Below, piece after piece: positions 1 through 11,919 of a stretch of DNA of 64,000 nucleotides (the stretch's first letter is position 1; each line of letters begins with the position of its first letter). Below the pieces are notes generated by a model. The model was not told the DNA's origin and did no database searches. It worked only from the letters and a program-made list of their open reading frames with translations. A program made the translations under genes and the position numbers. Source of the DNA: Lineus longissimus (lineage: Eukaryota; Nemertea; Pilidiophora; Heteronemertea; Lineidae); contig NC_088315.1 in assembly GCF_910592395.1 (NCBI RefSeq), positions 13,995,808 to 14,059,807 of the forward strand. Direction: 5' to 3'.

Positions 1-372
1 ATGCTTATTAATTACATGTAGAAATCCCTCACAATTCATATTCAAAATGCAAGTATTAATCAAGTAATTCAAAAGTCATTAATCATGGTCAGGTCAAAGT
101 TAACCTTTAGGAATCGATCATGAAAACTTGAAAACTGACAAAAATCAGGTTAAAAGTCGTGATTTATTAATCTTGCTAACAGTTACACCAGCATGACCAA
201 CTGGGCAAAAGTTGGCTAAATTGTTCGTAATTTACATTATGCGAAAAATGGATATCTTTCATAATATTTAAATCAAGATTTTCGCATGCGATTTTTTCGG
301 ACGATATACTATATGGCCTCTTGATATCATACTTTTCCATGTACGTGGGTTCATGTATTTCACTTTTTCTAG

Positions 373-582
373 GGAAGCTTTGCGTCAGTCCTCGGATTAG
401 TCGACTTTAACTCTGGAACAAATGGATATGTACAATTTGACGTCGAAAATGTCCAAGTGAAGTCTACCGGAAGCACATCAAGTACGGCGGGGACATGGGA
501 TCCAGTTTCTAAACTGACGCTCTCGACACCTCTCTCATTTCTTTATCAAAACAAAGCAAAGTTGCGGGTCATGACTACTGTG
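373..582 (+). CDS. iGluR exon a: end of amino-terminal domain
   Basis: Acceptor TTTTTCTAG and donor GTAAGC bound 70 in-frame codons. They carry the G..G.V.F and GTWDPVS signature that closes the amino-terminal domain of iGluRs. Phase 0 at both ends. Confidence 0.8.
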
Positions 583-3500
583 GTAAGCTTTTTACTGGGC
601 TTTGGAGTCGTGTTGGTTAGACCAGTTGTAGGCCTGTAGAAACACTAATCTCAATTACCGGTATCATCATAACCGGATGAATTATCTACGTGATGGCCGC
701 TGGATAGGCCAGGATGTCGGTCCCCTTTAAGCCACCCACCATTTCCTCTTAGGAGAAAATCAGGCCAGTTGACGTAAGTGAGAGAGAATCAGATTTATTC
801 AAGGTATTTTCACTTAATTTTGGCACTGGGAGCTTGCTATGGGTGTACATATAAAGAGGATATCATTTGACTCTTCATTACGCCGAAACGTTACTTCTAT
901 GCTGTCACAGATCAGTCCAGTTTGATAACTTCCGTGCAGGTCATATGCGTCTGTTTTGAGTGAACAAAGTGGTGCTAAACTACATTTTACGAAACAATCG
1001 CACTGCTCGCAAAACAAGCTATGCCCGTGCGAAATCACAAAAAATCAGAGCGGCAGCTTTTGTGAAATGAAGAAGAAATGCTGGCTGTACATACTAGTAT
1101 CCACAGTGCTTTATTTACCTCTAGGAACCCCCATTCGTGATCATGACAAATCATCCAAATGATACCACTATCTATAGCGGCTACAGTATCGATGTCCTCA
1201 AAAACATTGCATCCAGAATGAACTTTGACTTCGACATCTCCGCACCCCCTGATGGATTTTATGGTGCCCTCCAACCGGATGGAACCTGGAATGGAATGAT
1301 TGGGGAACTGATTGCAGGGGTAAGGATATATTGAAATGCTGCACGATACACGATGTGATATGAACGGCCCTTTGTCACTTTGAATGGTGTACGTTGGTGC
1401 TGAGAGCATGATTTGCACATTTTATTAAAATGCTGGACTGCGCATCACTGGATTCGTAGCTGTAGACTGAACTATGATTAAAACTACAGTTCAAAACGAA
1501 CTCTCTACCACACACAGTGGAGAAAACTTAGGCGCATACTGAGCGATTTTAGTCGCTGCGACCTGTGACTGAGCCGTGGCAACATTCACAACTGTGCTTT
1601 AATTGGTTAAATTGCAATCACTCGTTACACGGATGTAAAGCTTTGCTCTACATCCGTAATTGTTATGATGTCACGGCTCCGTCGCAGGTCGCAGCGACTA
1701 AATCATCGCTGTTTAGCGCGACGCTTTATGCTTCATTTGTATTCTTGGACCTCCTTCAGATTAATCAATGTTAATTGGTGGCAATCTTATAAACTATTGG
1801 CGTGAACGCATAACAATTCGAGTTTATCGGAATCAGGTGACTGGTGAATTATTTTAGATGATTTTGTAATCTGCATCGTTCGTTCAAATTCTTTGAAAAC
1901 TGATCATGAAGTTTAGTTTAAAAACTCCCAATTCACTGTAAATAAAGTCCTTTGATCATGATAATATTGTACCAACTACTATGAAGACCACAATTCAGCA
2001 AATTTGCTTGCATTATAACTGTGTTTACATGAGTCACAAAAAAATTCAATGAACACAAACGGATGTGCAATGTGATATGTTTGTCTTTCATTCTCCAAAG
2101 ATAACTCCTCAATAAATCGGACACTAGACACATAATGTAATATAAGGCATGCGAAAAAAACACAGCCATAATTTCCTACGTAACGTGTGTGGTGCTAACT
2201 TGTGACTCAAGCGCTTAACCATTATGCGCCCAAGCTCGCAAATGGGGGGGGGGGCAAATTCGATGATCTGAGGACCTTTCTCTCCTGTTCTTCACCCTTG
2301 TTAAAACCCCACATTGAATGTGGTGCATTAGTTTGTGAAATATCGCATGAAGTAAGTTTTCATAATAATAATAATAATGAGTTAGACTGCTCATAACGCA
2401 AATCCTTTTCAATTGACAGCGAGCTGACATGATTGTGGCCCCGCTCACGATGACGGCCGAGAGGGAAGAGTTTGTTGACTTTACCATCCCTTACTATGAC
2501 TTTGCTGGCCTTCAGATCCTAATGAAGAAACCTCCGACCCTGACGTTCCTATTCAAGTTCATGACTGTCTTCTACTACGACGTGTGGCTCTGTATTGGAG
2601 GAGTCCTCACGGCAATGTGCATACTGGTGTTCTTATTTGACAAGTTCAGTCCCTATAGCTACCAGAACCGAAAGCCTGGTGACTCTGGGGTCATGGGCAG
2701 AAAATTTACCATAAAAGAAAGCATGTGGTTTGCTGTCGGGTCGTACACCCTTGCAGGTAAGGAGTTGAAATAGATGTTAAAATTCGATGTCCCAACATTG
2801 AAACCAACCTCACGACGTTTATGTAGGATTTGGGAATTCGTACCCAGAATGCTGGTTAGCCTACAAGTTAACTAGCGCCCTCATTCAATTGGTAAGTACA
2901 TGTATCATGACTTACATGTACCACTATCCGATACGAGTCTTTAGAGTTTTTAGTATATGGATGGGTGGCGAGTTCTCGTTGACAAACATGTAGGTTTGGA
3001 GAAAATTGGCCTATTTGCCGTATTCAAGAACGAGTAGTCGAACCGTCGTTCCCAGAAGTCTCAAATCTACACTTTTGACAGTCGATCAATTAATATATTT
3101 CATTAAAATCATGAAAACTGTGGTGTGCGAAATATTATTATGGGTAAACGTGATTTTGGCCATCGCTGAAGGGGTCTGGTCACCGTGGGTTGCGACTGAC
3201 CGAAAGGATGTACCAATAATGTATAACCTCTTTGTTTTTTCTTCAGGCGAAGGTTTTGCTCCACGAGCCACGTCAGGGAGACTTCTAGTGGCGGGCTTCT
3301 GGTTCTTTTGTACAATCATGATGTCCATGTACACTGCCAATCTGGCTGCCTTCAACACTGTTTCTAGGTTGACAGTATCAGTGTCGTCGATGGACGAATT
3401 GGCTGCCCAGACCGCAATCAAGTATTCCACTCTTGAAGAATCGTCGATGCAAACATATTTCAAGGTGGGCGCCTATTTTATTGATCTTGATCGCCGTAAT

Positions 3501-6500
3501 GCATAAAAATAATTGTGTTGTCATCACTTCCATGGCGCAAAGGCCTATTATGGGTGAATAAAACTGGTGGCCAAAAAAAAGAAGGGTCAAGGTTTAAGTG
3601 CAATTTCTAGTTCGTTTATGACATCTGTAAGAATATCGCTTACGACGATTTCTATTCGTGTTACATGAAAGAGAGTGGTATATATTTTTCGGTACGCCGG
3701 GATCGCCCGAAAATAACTATCGAAATTTTGGGATAGAAGAAATAATGCCGGGATCGGGAAAATATAAGTAGGTATAAGGGACTTGGGAAATATGAGAATC
3801 GAGAAACGGGATTTTAAAAATGCTTCTCGGTTCCTGTTTATATTTTGCAAGCTCCATATCCCGACGGCACCCCCGTCCCTATTTCCTCAAGCCCGGTATT
3901 TTTTTCTTCTATTTTTTTCGAAATAGCTTTTGCACATCATTTGATTTCGTTTTCGTAGCAGAAAATACGAAATTCCATGCAATAGAGGGTCATGTGTCTG
4001 CTTATGACAGGACAGCCAAGTTATTCGCAATATCGTAAAAGCCAATAAAATGGGTTCAAATGGATTTGGATAATAACCGTCTTCGCCTTTCTCTTTGAAC
4101 AGCGAATGAAAGCCATCGAAAGCAACTTTTATGAACTCTGGAAGGACATGACTCTTAAACAGAGTGCCTCAGCCTCAGAACTTGCCAAGTATGCAGTGTG
4201 GGAATATCCCTTAGGGGAACACTACACGGACATATGGAAAGCTATGTCATCATATAAATTCGTCAAGAGCTCGAATGAGGGAATGGCACGTGTGTTCCAC
4301 AGCACCACCGATGAGATGTACGCCTATATCCATGAGTCACCAATGGTGAAGTATGAGGTGTACAGGAGCTGTGATCTTACTGCGGTTGGCGACGTCTTCA
4401 GCTCTAAACCGTATGGGATCGCCCTGCAGCAGAATTCGCCATTAACCAAACAGGTCAATGACATGTAAGTCGATACGATTCATATAAAGACACCGCACAA
4501 AATGATTTATCCGGTTTATGGTTCTCTGGATAATAGGAAGGTTGTTTTGGCAAGGAAACCAGTTTTCCTGAGAACACGAGGCACTCCAACCTCACAAAAC
4601 GTTCATTATATGTATGCACTGTGCTTGTGAAAAATCCTTGAAACTCCGATCCCGGGACTCTCATGAGCGTGTGCCCCGAATCAGTGTGCATGCATATTTT
4701 CATTTGAAGGTACACGATGGATCAACGTATTTTCTGGGGATTATTTTCAATGAAATATTGTTTTAATATCTCTAAGTACAAAAAGAACCGGACCGTACGC
4801 TGCAGCTATTTTGCAGCAATGTGAACACCGTAAACCCAGCCTAAACGTAAAGTTTTAGGAAGTGACTACTTGGCAAGCCCGGCTTACCAAACAGCGACTT
4901 TTTCTTGTCCTGAATGGAGAGCCGAACTCATTAATATCAAAGTAAAGTCTCCAGCTCGCCAAACAGGGTAGATTTATTACCTGTTTGGCAAGCCCGGCTG
5001 GCCGAACAGGGTGGCTTTTTAGTGCTGTTTGGCAAGCGGCTCTCCAAACAGTACAAAAAAAGATGCCTGTTCGGCGAGCGGCTTGCCAAATAGACCCTGC
5101 CAAGATTTTGATAACTTCATTCAATATGTATTCATATATATTGGTGATGACGTCATTGATGTCATTGCCTGTCAGAAGACGGCCGATGGTGCTCCTAAAA
5201 CGAGATGCCATGGCATCATCATTGATGTTACACTTTTCAGAATTCTTGTACTAGAGCGAGATCGAATCTTGGAAAGGCTGAAGGTTGAGTGGTGGGACAA
5301 TGGACGAGTCCAGTGCCCGTCTGAGGACACGAGTACGGGTGTAACCATGGACACACTTGGTGGTGTCTTCATCTTCATGGCTATCGGGATTGGTCTCGCC
5401 CTTTTGATACTCGCCATTGAAATCCTATGGGATAGGCATGCGAAGGTAAGTATCCCGTACGCATTAGCACATTTTCTATGTTCTTGGCATCGTACAGGTT
5501 TGGTGAAACGCACGGCTTCCGTCATCAAATATTTTTGTGTGCAGTACGTTTTTGTGAGTTTTAAGTGAAGTGCATGTGGTGTTGTTCATGGCACGGCTAT
5601 GGCTGGCGGGAGTGGACAAATATCTGAATTAAGGGTCGGGATAAATCAGATTTATACCACGACTATATTCATAATAGTAGACAGCCAATCAGAACCCCGC
5701 ATTTCATGAATTATGGTGACCATTAAATCTGAATTATACCACGACATAAATGAATCAACCCACGACTATAGTCGTTTTAGACCCACGACTATATTCGTAA
5801 TAGCAGACAGCCAATCAGAGAGCCGAATTTATGGACGGAAGTGCGATTTATGGACGCCGGAAGTGCGATATATGGACGCCGGAAGTGCTATTTATGGACG
5901 CCGGATGTTAGAGATCCGATGTTTTGATTGGTTGATTTATGGTGCACCACAATTCTGATTTACTTCCGTCCTCCATAAATGACACTTCCGTCCACAATTC
6001 CTATTTATGCCGCGGCATAATTCACGAAATCCGAGGTTTTGATTGGTCGATTTATGGTGCACCACAATTCCTATTTATGCCGTGGCATAATTCTGAATTC
6101 TGTCCACTCGCGCCAGCCATACACGGCGTGTAGGCTTTTTATATGCTATACGTTTTGATGATAGCATGACGATGACGACGACGACGACGACAATGACTTT
6201 GGTTGAAACAGCGTACGTCATTGGATTATATAAGTCGAACACGTTCATTTGTGGTTTGAAATAATGATATTATTTCAAATAGTTTAAATTTTTATTTGTG
6301 TCCGACTCTACGATCTCCATGAGACCTCCACTGGTTCCCAATAAGACTTGCCGGATTGAGTGAAAAAGTGTCATGGCGTCGATTGTAGTGTTTTATGACA
6401 GCTCGGTACCAGCATACATGTATCTCGGAAAAACTCTTAGCGCCAACATGTGACCCATGTGCGGATTTAATACGTCTGTTGATAAAAGCCTTTCTTTCCA

Positions 6501-8557
6501 TGCCAATTGCCCAAAGCTCGAGTTTTAGTTTTAGGAATTGAACCCAAGGTAGAAGATCTCTAAAGGGAGGATAGGCAAAGTGAAGTTGAAATCGGAATTT
6601 TAGGTATTTCAACATTGACCCGACGCTTACTCGAGAGGGTTGCATTTCAATGCTGAAGTGCCTCCTAAGGCGTGAATATTAGTTATCAAAGCCAGAAGGG
6701 TATTGGTTGAATTACCAAAACCATCTACACTCAGAACAAGGCTAATGGATTTTCCCAATGTAAAAATCATTTTACCAATAAAGTATTCAGGATGGCGCTT
6801 TGGAACAGTCTCAGAACCAAGGTCTACGCCAGATGGAAGCTCTGAACACATTAAGAAAATTGCGTGTCCTGCACTGTTAGCCTACACTCTTAAACAGTAA
6901 AAATAAAATAACTATATAATAGTAATTTTTACTACTCTGTTAGTTGCTATTGCACTGACTGTGTTATTAGTTGTTTTAACTATCAATATTGTAATTCTTA
7001 ACCATTTTAATGGTATTTTTTTAGTACTTTTTTCAGTTGAAATAACTAACCCATAGTTAGTTTTTACTTGTTTCACAGTTGGTGCAATAGGAACTACCAA
7101 ATTAGTTGTTTTAACTAATAAATTTTAAGAGTGTAGACAAAATGTTTCCAAGTGTGTTCTTTATTTTCTGCCACTGCGTGTGCAAGTTATCAGTTTTACA
7201 CCGGGCAAAATTAGTGTGTCTGAATTCAATCAGTGAACACATAACTTTTTATGCACCACTTGTTTTCCAGTCAAAGAAAAATACGAATTCGTCACACAAG
7301 GCTCCAGCGAACAGCGTGGTGAACACTATCAAACTATGACCAGTACTGCGTTTATTGGGTTGGTATGTCTATGACTTATTTCACTAGTACAACCTAAAAA
7401 AATGCTTCATCTCTTCATGAAACGATAAGAAACATTTTACCTTACCTCATTTTGTCAGAAGAATGTGTCTTTATTCCACCGCTTTCTGCTACGAGTAGTC
7501 GTCGACCAAAAGGTGGTCCCATGCCTGAAGTGGTTTGAAGGCCCCTTCATTTCTGTTCGTGTTGGAAGTTTTCAAGATCAAAATCGTCTCCTTCACCCAG
7601 CAGAGGCATCGGTCCGATTCGAACTAACTGCTGTCCTTCCAACTGATCGCAAGCTTGCTTTGGGCAACGTGGTCCGTTATCGCCGACTTGTGGTATTCGC
7701 CGGGGATGTTTTACTCTGGCGCCGATTGAATTGTTTATTTTCCGTGTTTTGAGATACATTCTTTTGATGCTCTTCAATACGAATCCAAAATTTGCTCCCC
7801 TTCACCATTGAATGACTTGTAACAATTCCTGCTTGGCGTCTCGTGGTATACACAATCCGTATATTTCTGATTTATGTCCCCCCCCCCCCCCACCGCCTAG
7901 CATACACATTTTCAGGCATGTCTTAAATGGGATGGACGAAAAGTGACCATTATAGGCGCGTATTCAGTTGGTCAGGGCCATTTTCCTCCCGAGCAGAGTA
8001 TAGTTCGGGACATATTATTTAATGCATCTGAAGGGCAGTGATATTTTACCTCTGAAGTGCTGGGAAATGCCGTTTTCAACCTGCCAGTTTGAAAAACTTC
8101 AGTATTGCGAAGGGATAACTCGTGCCCCCCCCCCCTCAGTGATTTTTAATTTTCATAGGCCACCCTTCTGCTCTAAATCCCACTGCCACTATTCCGACTG
8201 GTCAATAGAAGAATCATGTTACTTTTCTTCGCGATCGCATAAATGCGCTAGAAGAGGTGAAGCTTGTCTATTCTTTCGCCAAATGTATTGTTGTCTCGTG
8301 TGAGCACTATCAATAGTCCCATTGTCGTGCCTATGTGGTTAGAAACTGCTTCATAAGCTAATAGCTGCAATGACAACTATTTATTTATTTATTTATTTCA
8401 GCTGAGAGAAACAAAAAGGAAGGTGACTAACGTAGAGCCGTTCATGGATGATTCAGACATAAACAGGTTGATCATGATTATTCATAAGCTTTATCTTGGT
8501 CCACCTGAGAAGGAAGAAGAAGCGAAACCTGGCGTCACTAGTGAAGATCCTGTATAG
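373..8557 (+). CDS. Ionotropic glutamate receptor, IR25a-like / AKDF-type (5'-partial, spliced)
   Basis: A ligand-gated cation channel subunit of the plasma membrane. Seven exons (373-582, 1125-1319, 2420-2756, 3247-3464, 4103-4464, 5241-5445, 8402-8557) join in one open frame of 560 codons plus TAG, with intron phases 0,0,1,0,2,0. In order: end of the amino-terminal domain (GTWDP, near residue 57), S1 lobe (71-175), M1 (about 190-208), pore loop (236-252), M3 with YTANLAAF (276-283), S2 lobe (290-460), M4 (about 482-502) and a ~55-residue tail. The ligand triad looks kept: APLT followed by Arg150, Ser313/Ser314 in LEESS, and Glu398 in IHES. The pore Q/R/N position is Leu246 or Ala247. The segments YFKRM, ELWKD, AVWEYP and GGVFI resemble the IR25a/IR8a co-receptor group. 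If the host is a deuterostome, another AKDF class (for example GluPhi) is the alternative. The 5' exons lie before the window. Confidence 0.92.
1125..1319 (+). CDS. iGluR exon b: S1 ligand-binding lobe, first part
   Basis: Begins EPPFVIM and continues YSGYSIDVLKNIA to GTWNGMIGEL, the typical start of the S1 lobe. Acceptor CCTCTAG, donor GTAAGG, phase 0 at both ends. The following 1.1-kb intron holds a small hairpin element. Confidence 0.9.
1541..1712. repeat. Small hairpin element in iGluR intron
   Basis: Arms of about 38 bases at 1541-1577 and 1672-1712 are near-perfect reverse complements (shared core GGTCGCAGCGACTAAA). A smaller inner hairpin (CGGATGTA / TACATCCG) lies between. This looks like a hairpin MITE; no clear target duplication. 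Confidence 0.6.
2420..2756 (+). CDS. iGluR exon c: S1 end, M1 helix and pore-loop start
   Basis: Starts RADMIVAPLT and includes the ligand-contacting Arg in TAERE, FSPY after M1, and the first half of the re-entrant pore loop (ESMWFAVGSYTLAG). It ends in phase 1 at GCAG|GTAAGG. Confidence 0.93.
3247..3464 (+). CDS. iGluR exon d: pore-loop end, M3 gate, S2 start
   Basis: Acceptor TTCTTCAG. Two bases complete Gly248, then EGFAPRATSGR, the M3 gate YTANLAAF and the S2 start (AAQTAIKYSTLEESSMQTYFK). The donor GTGGGC is weaker than the others but in phase. Confidence 0.93.
4103..4464 (+). CDS. iGluR exon e: S2 ligand-binding lobe
   Basis: Acceptor TTTGAACAG, donor GTAAGT, ending in phase 2. It encodes the bulk of S2: ELWKD, AVWEYP, the amino-group-binding Glu in IHES, and KPYGIALQQ. 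The ATG at 4463 spans the splice site and becomes Ile (AT|A) after joining. Confidence 0.93.
4866..5095. repeat. Cluster of four to five ~28-bp imperfect palindromes
   Basis: Variants of CTGTTTGGCAAGC followed by GCTTGCCAAACAG recur near 4869, 4980, 5025 and 5066, with half-copies between. Each could form a short hairpin. They lie in the intron just before the M4 exon. Confidence 0.55.
5241..5445 (+). CDS. iGluR exon f: S2 end and M4 helix
   Basis: Acceptor CACTTTTCAG, donor GTAAGT. It encodes the last S2 helix (ILERLKVEWWDNG), a Cys in RVQCP that likely pairs in S2, and the M4 helix from LGGVFIF to LAIEILW. Ends in phase 0. Confidence 0.92.
5598..6121. mobile_element. Foldback element in iGluR intron
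   Basis: The ends are inverted copies of TATGGCTGGCGSGAGTGGAC, and the inner arms also pair (AATTGTGGTGCACCATAAAT motifs). The 6-bp sequence CACGGC stands on both sides (5592-5597 and 6122-6127) and is a likely target-site duplication. Inside are repeated ATTTATGGACGCCGGAAGTG units. No transposase frame. Confidence 0.7.
6167..6193. repeat. (GAC)n microsatellite
   Basis: About eight GAC/GAT triplets in an iGluR intron, just beyond the foldback element. Confidence 0.8.
6885..7133. mobile_element. MITE, CACTCTTAAA inverted ends, TA duplication
   Basis: The ends CACTCTTAAA and TTTAAGAGTG are flanked by TA (6883-6884, 7134-7135), as in Tc1/mariner-type elements. The interior is rich in AACTAACTA / TTAGTTGTTTTAACT motifs. 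A relative of 264 bp lies at 24761-25024 in the TNF-receptor gene. Confidence 0.75.
7271..7339 (+). CDS. Candidate alternative last exon of the iGluR gene
   Basis: After acceptor TTGTTTTCCAG, 22 codons run in phase 0 and stop at TGA (start SKKNTNSSHK, end NTIKL). Joined to the exon ending at 5445 it would give a shorter basic tail. A weak donor, GTGAAC, before the stop would instead make it a cassette exon. No AATAAA was seen just downstream. It could also be a chance acceptor. Confidence 0.3.
   Translation, partial: SKKNTNSSHKAPANSVVNTIKL
8402..8557 (+). CDS. iGluR last exon: cytoplasmic tail
   Basis: The acceptor tract is an (ATTT)n run ending TTTCAG. In phase 0 it encodes 51 residues (start LRETKRKV, then an acidic EKEEE cluster, end SEDPV) and TAG. 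The C-terminus is charged, with no further domain. No canonical AATAAA was seen soon after the stop. Confidence 0.75.
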   Translation: MRETKRKVTNVEPFMDDSDINRLIMIIHKLYLGPPEKEEEAKPGVTSEDPV

Positions 8558-9356
8558 ATAAACTCCGCGTACCAGTTATTCTTGGCTTGTTGCACAGACT
8601 GTTATGTCCCCCAGGCTTTGACTTGGTGGCAAATCATGCAAAGACTTTCTGTTAATGTGCACAAAGTTCTATGCAAGTGTCGGTCAAACCGTCTTTGCAG
8701 CAATTATTTTCCAAGGAAGTGATTTGATTGACCGAAAAATTTCAAGCACATTCACAAACAGGTGGTGAAATTCAATACACCTGATTCAGATGTCTCGGTT
8801 TCTAATCGTTACTGTTTCCTATGCAGAATTTCTAAGAAGACAATTGCCTGTCATGTAATGCATGTGAGCGAGGTTTCGCAAATTACACGGATTACGAATC
8901 CCAAATCGTTGTTTATCCGAGGAATTCACAACACTATCGTTGTGTTTTAAACTAATCAACATTTGTTACTCATAGACGGGCACTTTGAAAAGCATTTTTG
9001 TCAAATCGACTGGCAGAGTCATTACGAATTCGTTTATATTTTGCAGTGTGTGGCTTTCAACAAGCACAGATCACTGGGGATATAATCATTCATACACATG
9101 TATCCATTTTCAATTTTCCATTTTCTTCGGAAGTGCATACGACAAAAACTAACTGAAACTTGGTGTGCAAATCATGCAAAGAATCGAGTCGATGCGAACA
9201 AAATTTGGAGTCGATACCCACAGTCAAGTTCATGATTAATCTCACTGTACTTTTGGGCGTCTGGTCAAAAACCACTGGCCCGATTTCTTTAAGAGTTGTT
9301 TCCACCAGAATCGATGCGACCGACGGTGCGATATTCGCGACGGTTTTTTCGATTTA
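8558..9356. other. Intergenic, no gene seen
   Basis: Probably contains the 3' UTR of the iGluR gene at its start. No convincing coding exon, RNA gene or clear repeat was recognised. Confidence 0.5.
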
Positions 9357-9597
9357 CAGTTCCCACCGAATACGGATCATCTCGCGAGAAATCGCAACCT
9401 GCGTCCCCCACAACATGCTTCAGAGCTACTACCAAGGCAACGAGGAGGGGCCTTCTCAAAGTGCATTTGGGTTTGGTTTCGTTTGATTATATAAATCGTG
9501 CAGATAATCGCACTAAAATTAGTTTGAAAGTGATTTCCACCGATAATCGGAGCGGCTGACGCAATTTTAGCGAATCGCACTAAACTGGTGGGAACTG
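9357..9597. mobile_element. Putative MITE with TTA duplication
   Basis: Ends CAGTTCCCACC and GGTGGGAACTG are perfect 11-bp inverted repeats, flanked by TTA on both sides (9354-9356, 9598-9600). A 3-bp TWA duplication fits PIF/Harbinger. The match decays quickly inward. Confidence 0.5.
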
Positions 9598-11919
9598 TTA
9601 TTGAGTATTCCATGAAAGTGATCATCTGCAACCGCCACAACGACAAACGGATCGCAAGTGGCTGCGATAATCGCGATCATTTGAAACATCACTTTAAAGT
9701 TTGTTTTTTCTTAAATCAAGTTGGCGACAGCGTCGGCGCCGGTACTATGTGTACGATAGGAAAACTTTACAACCTGTGTATGATATGATAACTTTGTAAC
9801 ATTCTCAGTCTGGTGTGATTATAAAGGTTGACAAAACCAATTAAACTCATACATGTAGTGTGCAGCATTCATTCCATTAATTAGCCTCCTTGTGGGTTTT
9901 GCCCATTTTCTCGTTATGGACGAATGGTACTGCCAGAGCAGGCAATGTATCCGTTTAAGACATAAGTAGCCGGACACCTATATCATAAAGATTTTTAATG
10001 AGGTTCCATTATGGTACTTTAATTGAAGGATTTAAGTCCACGGTAATGCCACGTCATTAAACACCTTCATATAGCGTTTTTATCGTGTAATTCCATTAAC
10101 TTTAGCAGCCCTTCAAAACTAAGGTGTACCATTATGAGAATGCATAAAAGTCTGTTCAAACGCGGGTTAGGATTTTGTGCTTGTACCGTAATTAGCGGAT
10201 CTGGATGTAAGAAAATGATTGATCTATTGTAGATAAAATGCTACAGCTTGATACAATGAGTCCTCGATACAAAATTGAGTGACGCGATGGCTGCAGGCAA
10301 GTAGCAAGCGTATTGATACTAAACATGTACCCGTCTACCACGATATTCTGACGTGAAATTACTACCCTCTATTAGTTTTATCCGAAGCAACCAATTGATG
10401 AAAAATCTCAGTGCGACAGAAGTTTGGTGACAGACGTTTTGATACGGAGTGGTGAACTCTGTATCAAAACGACCTTCTGCTTTGAGTCGTGTCTGAGATT
10501 AAGGATAGCAAGGCACATAGGCTATGGATCCTTTTTAGAATAGACATGCAAGCACTGAGTTATTATTAACCAAATACAAACAAACTTTGAACAATTTGTG
10601 GGCATAGACCGCAAAGAAATTGAAAATAGCAAAGGAAAAGAAATCATCCTGATGTTGTGGGCAAAGCAAAGCTGGTCTTAGTTCAATTATATTTTTTCTA
10701 GAATGTCAATAATGAAAGTAATAAATAGATCAATGATATGTTTTTGCCAATTTAATTACTAGCAAATTTGATTTAAAAAGTATAATTAGAATGATTTAAG
10801 TAACGACTTAATCAATTATTTGGAACCAACTGAAATTTATTCAGTTTATATTATCAGGTCCCATCTATAACTGACCAAGATTAAATACTATCAAATATTC
10901 TACCCGAGTAATGACAATAGGCCTACCTTTGCCTGCCCCGACTGACCCCACACCAACATACACTCAGATGGCCGCTTTTTACATCTTTTAGCCGTACAAC
11001 TGATGTTATAATAATATGTAAACCGTTTCTCAGGCGTCCACGATAGTCTCCACGTTTCAGATGCTGACCCTCGCATTGAAAATCCAGTATTTGGGTCGGC
11101 TAAAGGAACCCCAACCTTCCATTAGATTTAAGGCTGTCCTATTAGTAAAAGACAGGATAAAAGCACTACCTGAAACGCTGCTTATTAGTGTTACCATTAA
11201 CCTAGGTATTTTAAAGGTACCTTCTTGATATGCCATGCTCTAAAAGTGACCGTCATCAAGGTGCCATTAGCACTAATGGAACTATATTATGCGTTATGAT
11301 ATAGGCGCCGAGTCCATATCCCCGGATGCATGATAAGTTGGTTATGGATTCCTTGTGCGATCAAACTATTGGCCGTGAGTCCGGGCCATACGTATTACAA
11401 TGCTGCCATGGAAAAAGACACTGGTATTAACTGATTTTTGAACAGTTTTACGAAAATCAGTATTATGTAGACCCATTAGTTGATTAATGGAAAGATTAAA
11501 GAAATGAGACAGAGTTTTCTTCCCTTTATTTATATCTCCATTTATTCAGAATAAAGTCTACTGATGAAACGCATTTCAAAATGATACGATGGGCCGTAGA
11601 CATGCATTTTTCTTCTAACTTCATTTAATTTGTTTCTCGAATTACCTATTGAAACCATTATCACCGTGATGGTATTCGCGGTGATTACTACCACCGCAGT
11701 GGAAATTATTTACAACCGCGAGCGTGATTGGTCTTTAAGGTGAAGGTCGGAATACTGCAGTTGAAAATACCTCCGATCAGTTCGTAGGCTTAGATTTATA
11801 CAAAATATCGTCCTGGTTGTGTCCTTCGCCAACCTAATCACTTCGAGCAGCGTCATGACAACGTTATTTCCTTGATGTTCGGACCATTAGTATTGTGTTA
11901 GTTGAAGGGTAGATCAATA
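9598..11919. other. Gene-less stretch with old inverted repeats
   Basis: A near-perfect hairpin lies at about 10424-10480 (core GTTTTGATAC / GTATCAAAAC). CCTATATCATAA followed by GTTCCATTA occurs near 9976 and inverted near 11305, possibly the eroded ends of a ~1.3-kb element. No coding sequence supported. Confidence 0.4.

Noticed and set aside
814-1418. Overlapping minus-strand frames opposite iGluR exon b
   Set aside because: They are antisense shadows of the S1 exon; the plus-strand frame has the family motifs and splice sites.
7465-7752. 95-codon plus frame after an acceptor-like TTTTGTCAG, and the opposite 76-codon minus frame
   Set aside because: Phase would fit the iGluR gene, but no donor or family resemblance was found and the product is not tail-like.
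7881-7894. Runs of C or G (7881, 8125, 30511, 38391, 60089, 60284) as structured signals
   Set aside because: Simple homopolymer slippage is enough; only the opposed G and C runs at 60089 and 60284 could pair, with no further support.
9160-9646. Several overlapping frames on both strands
   Set aside because: They lie across a putative MITE and resemble nothing known; probably chance.
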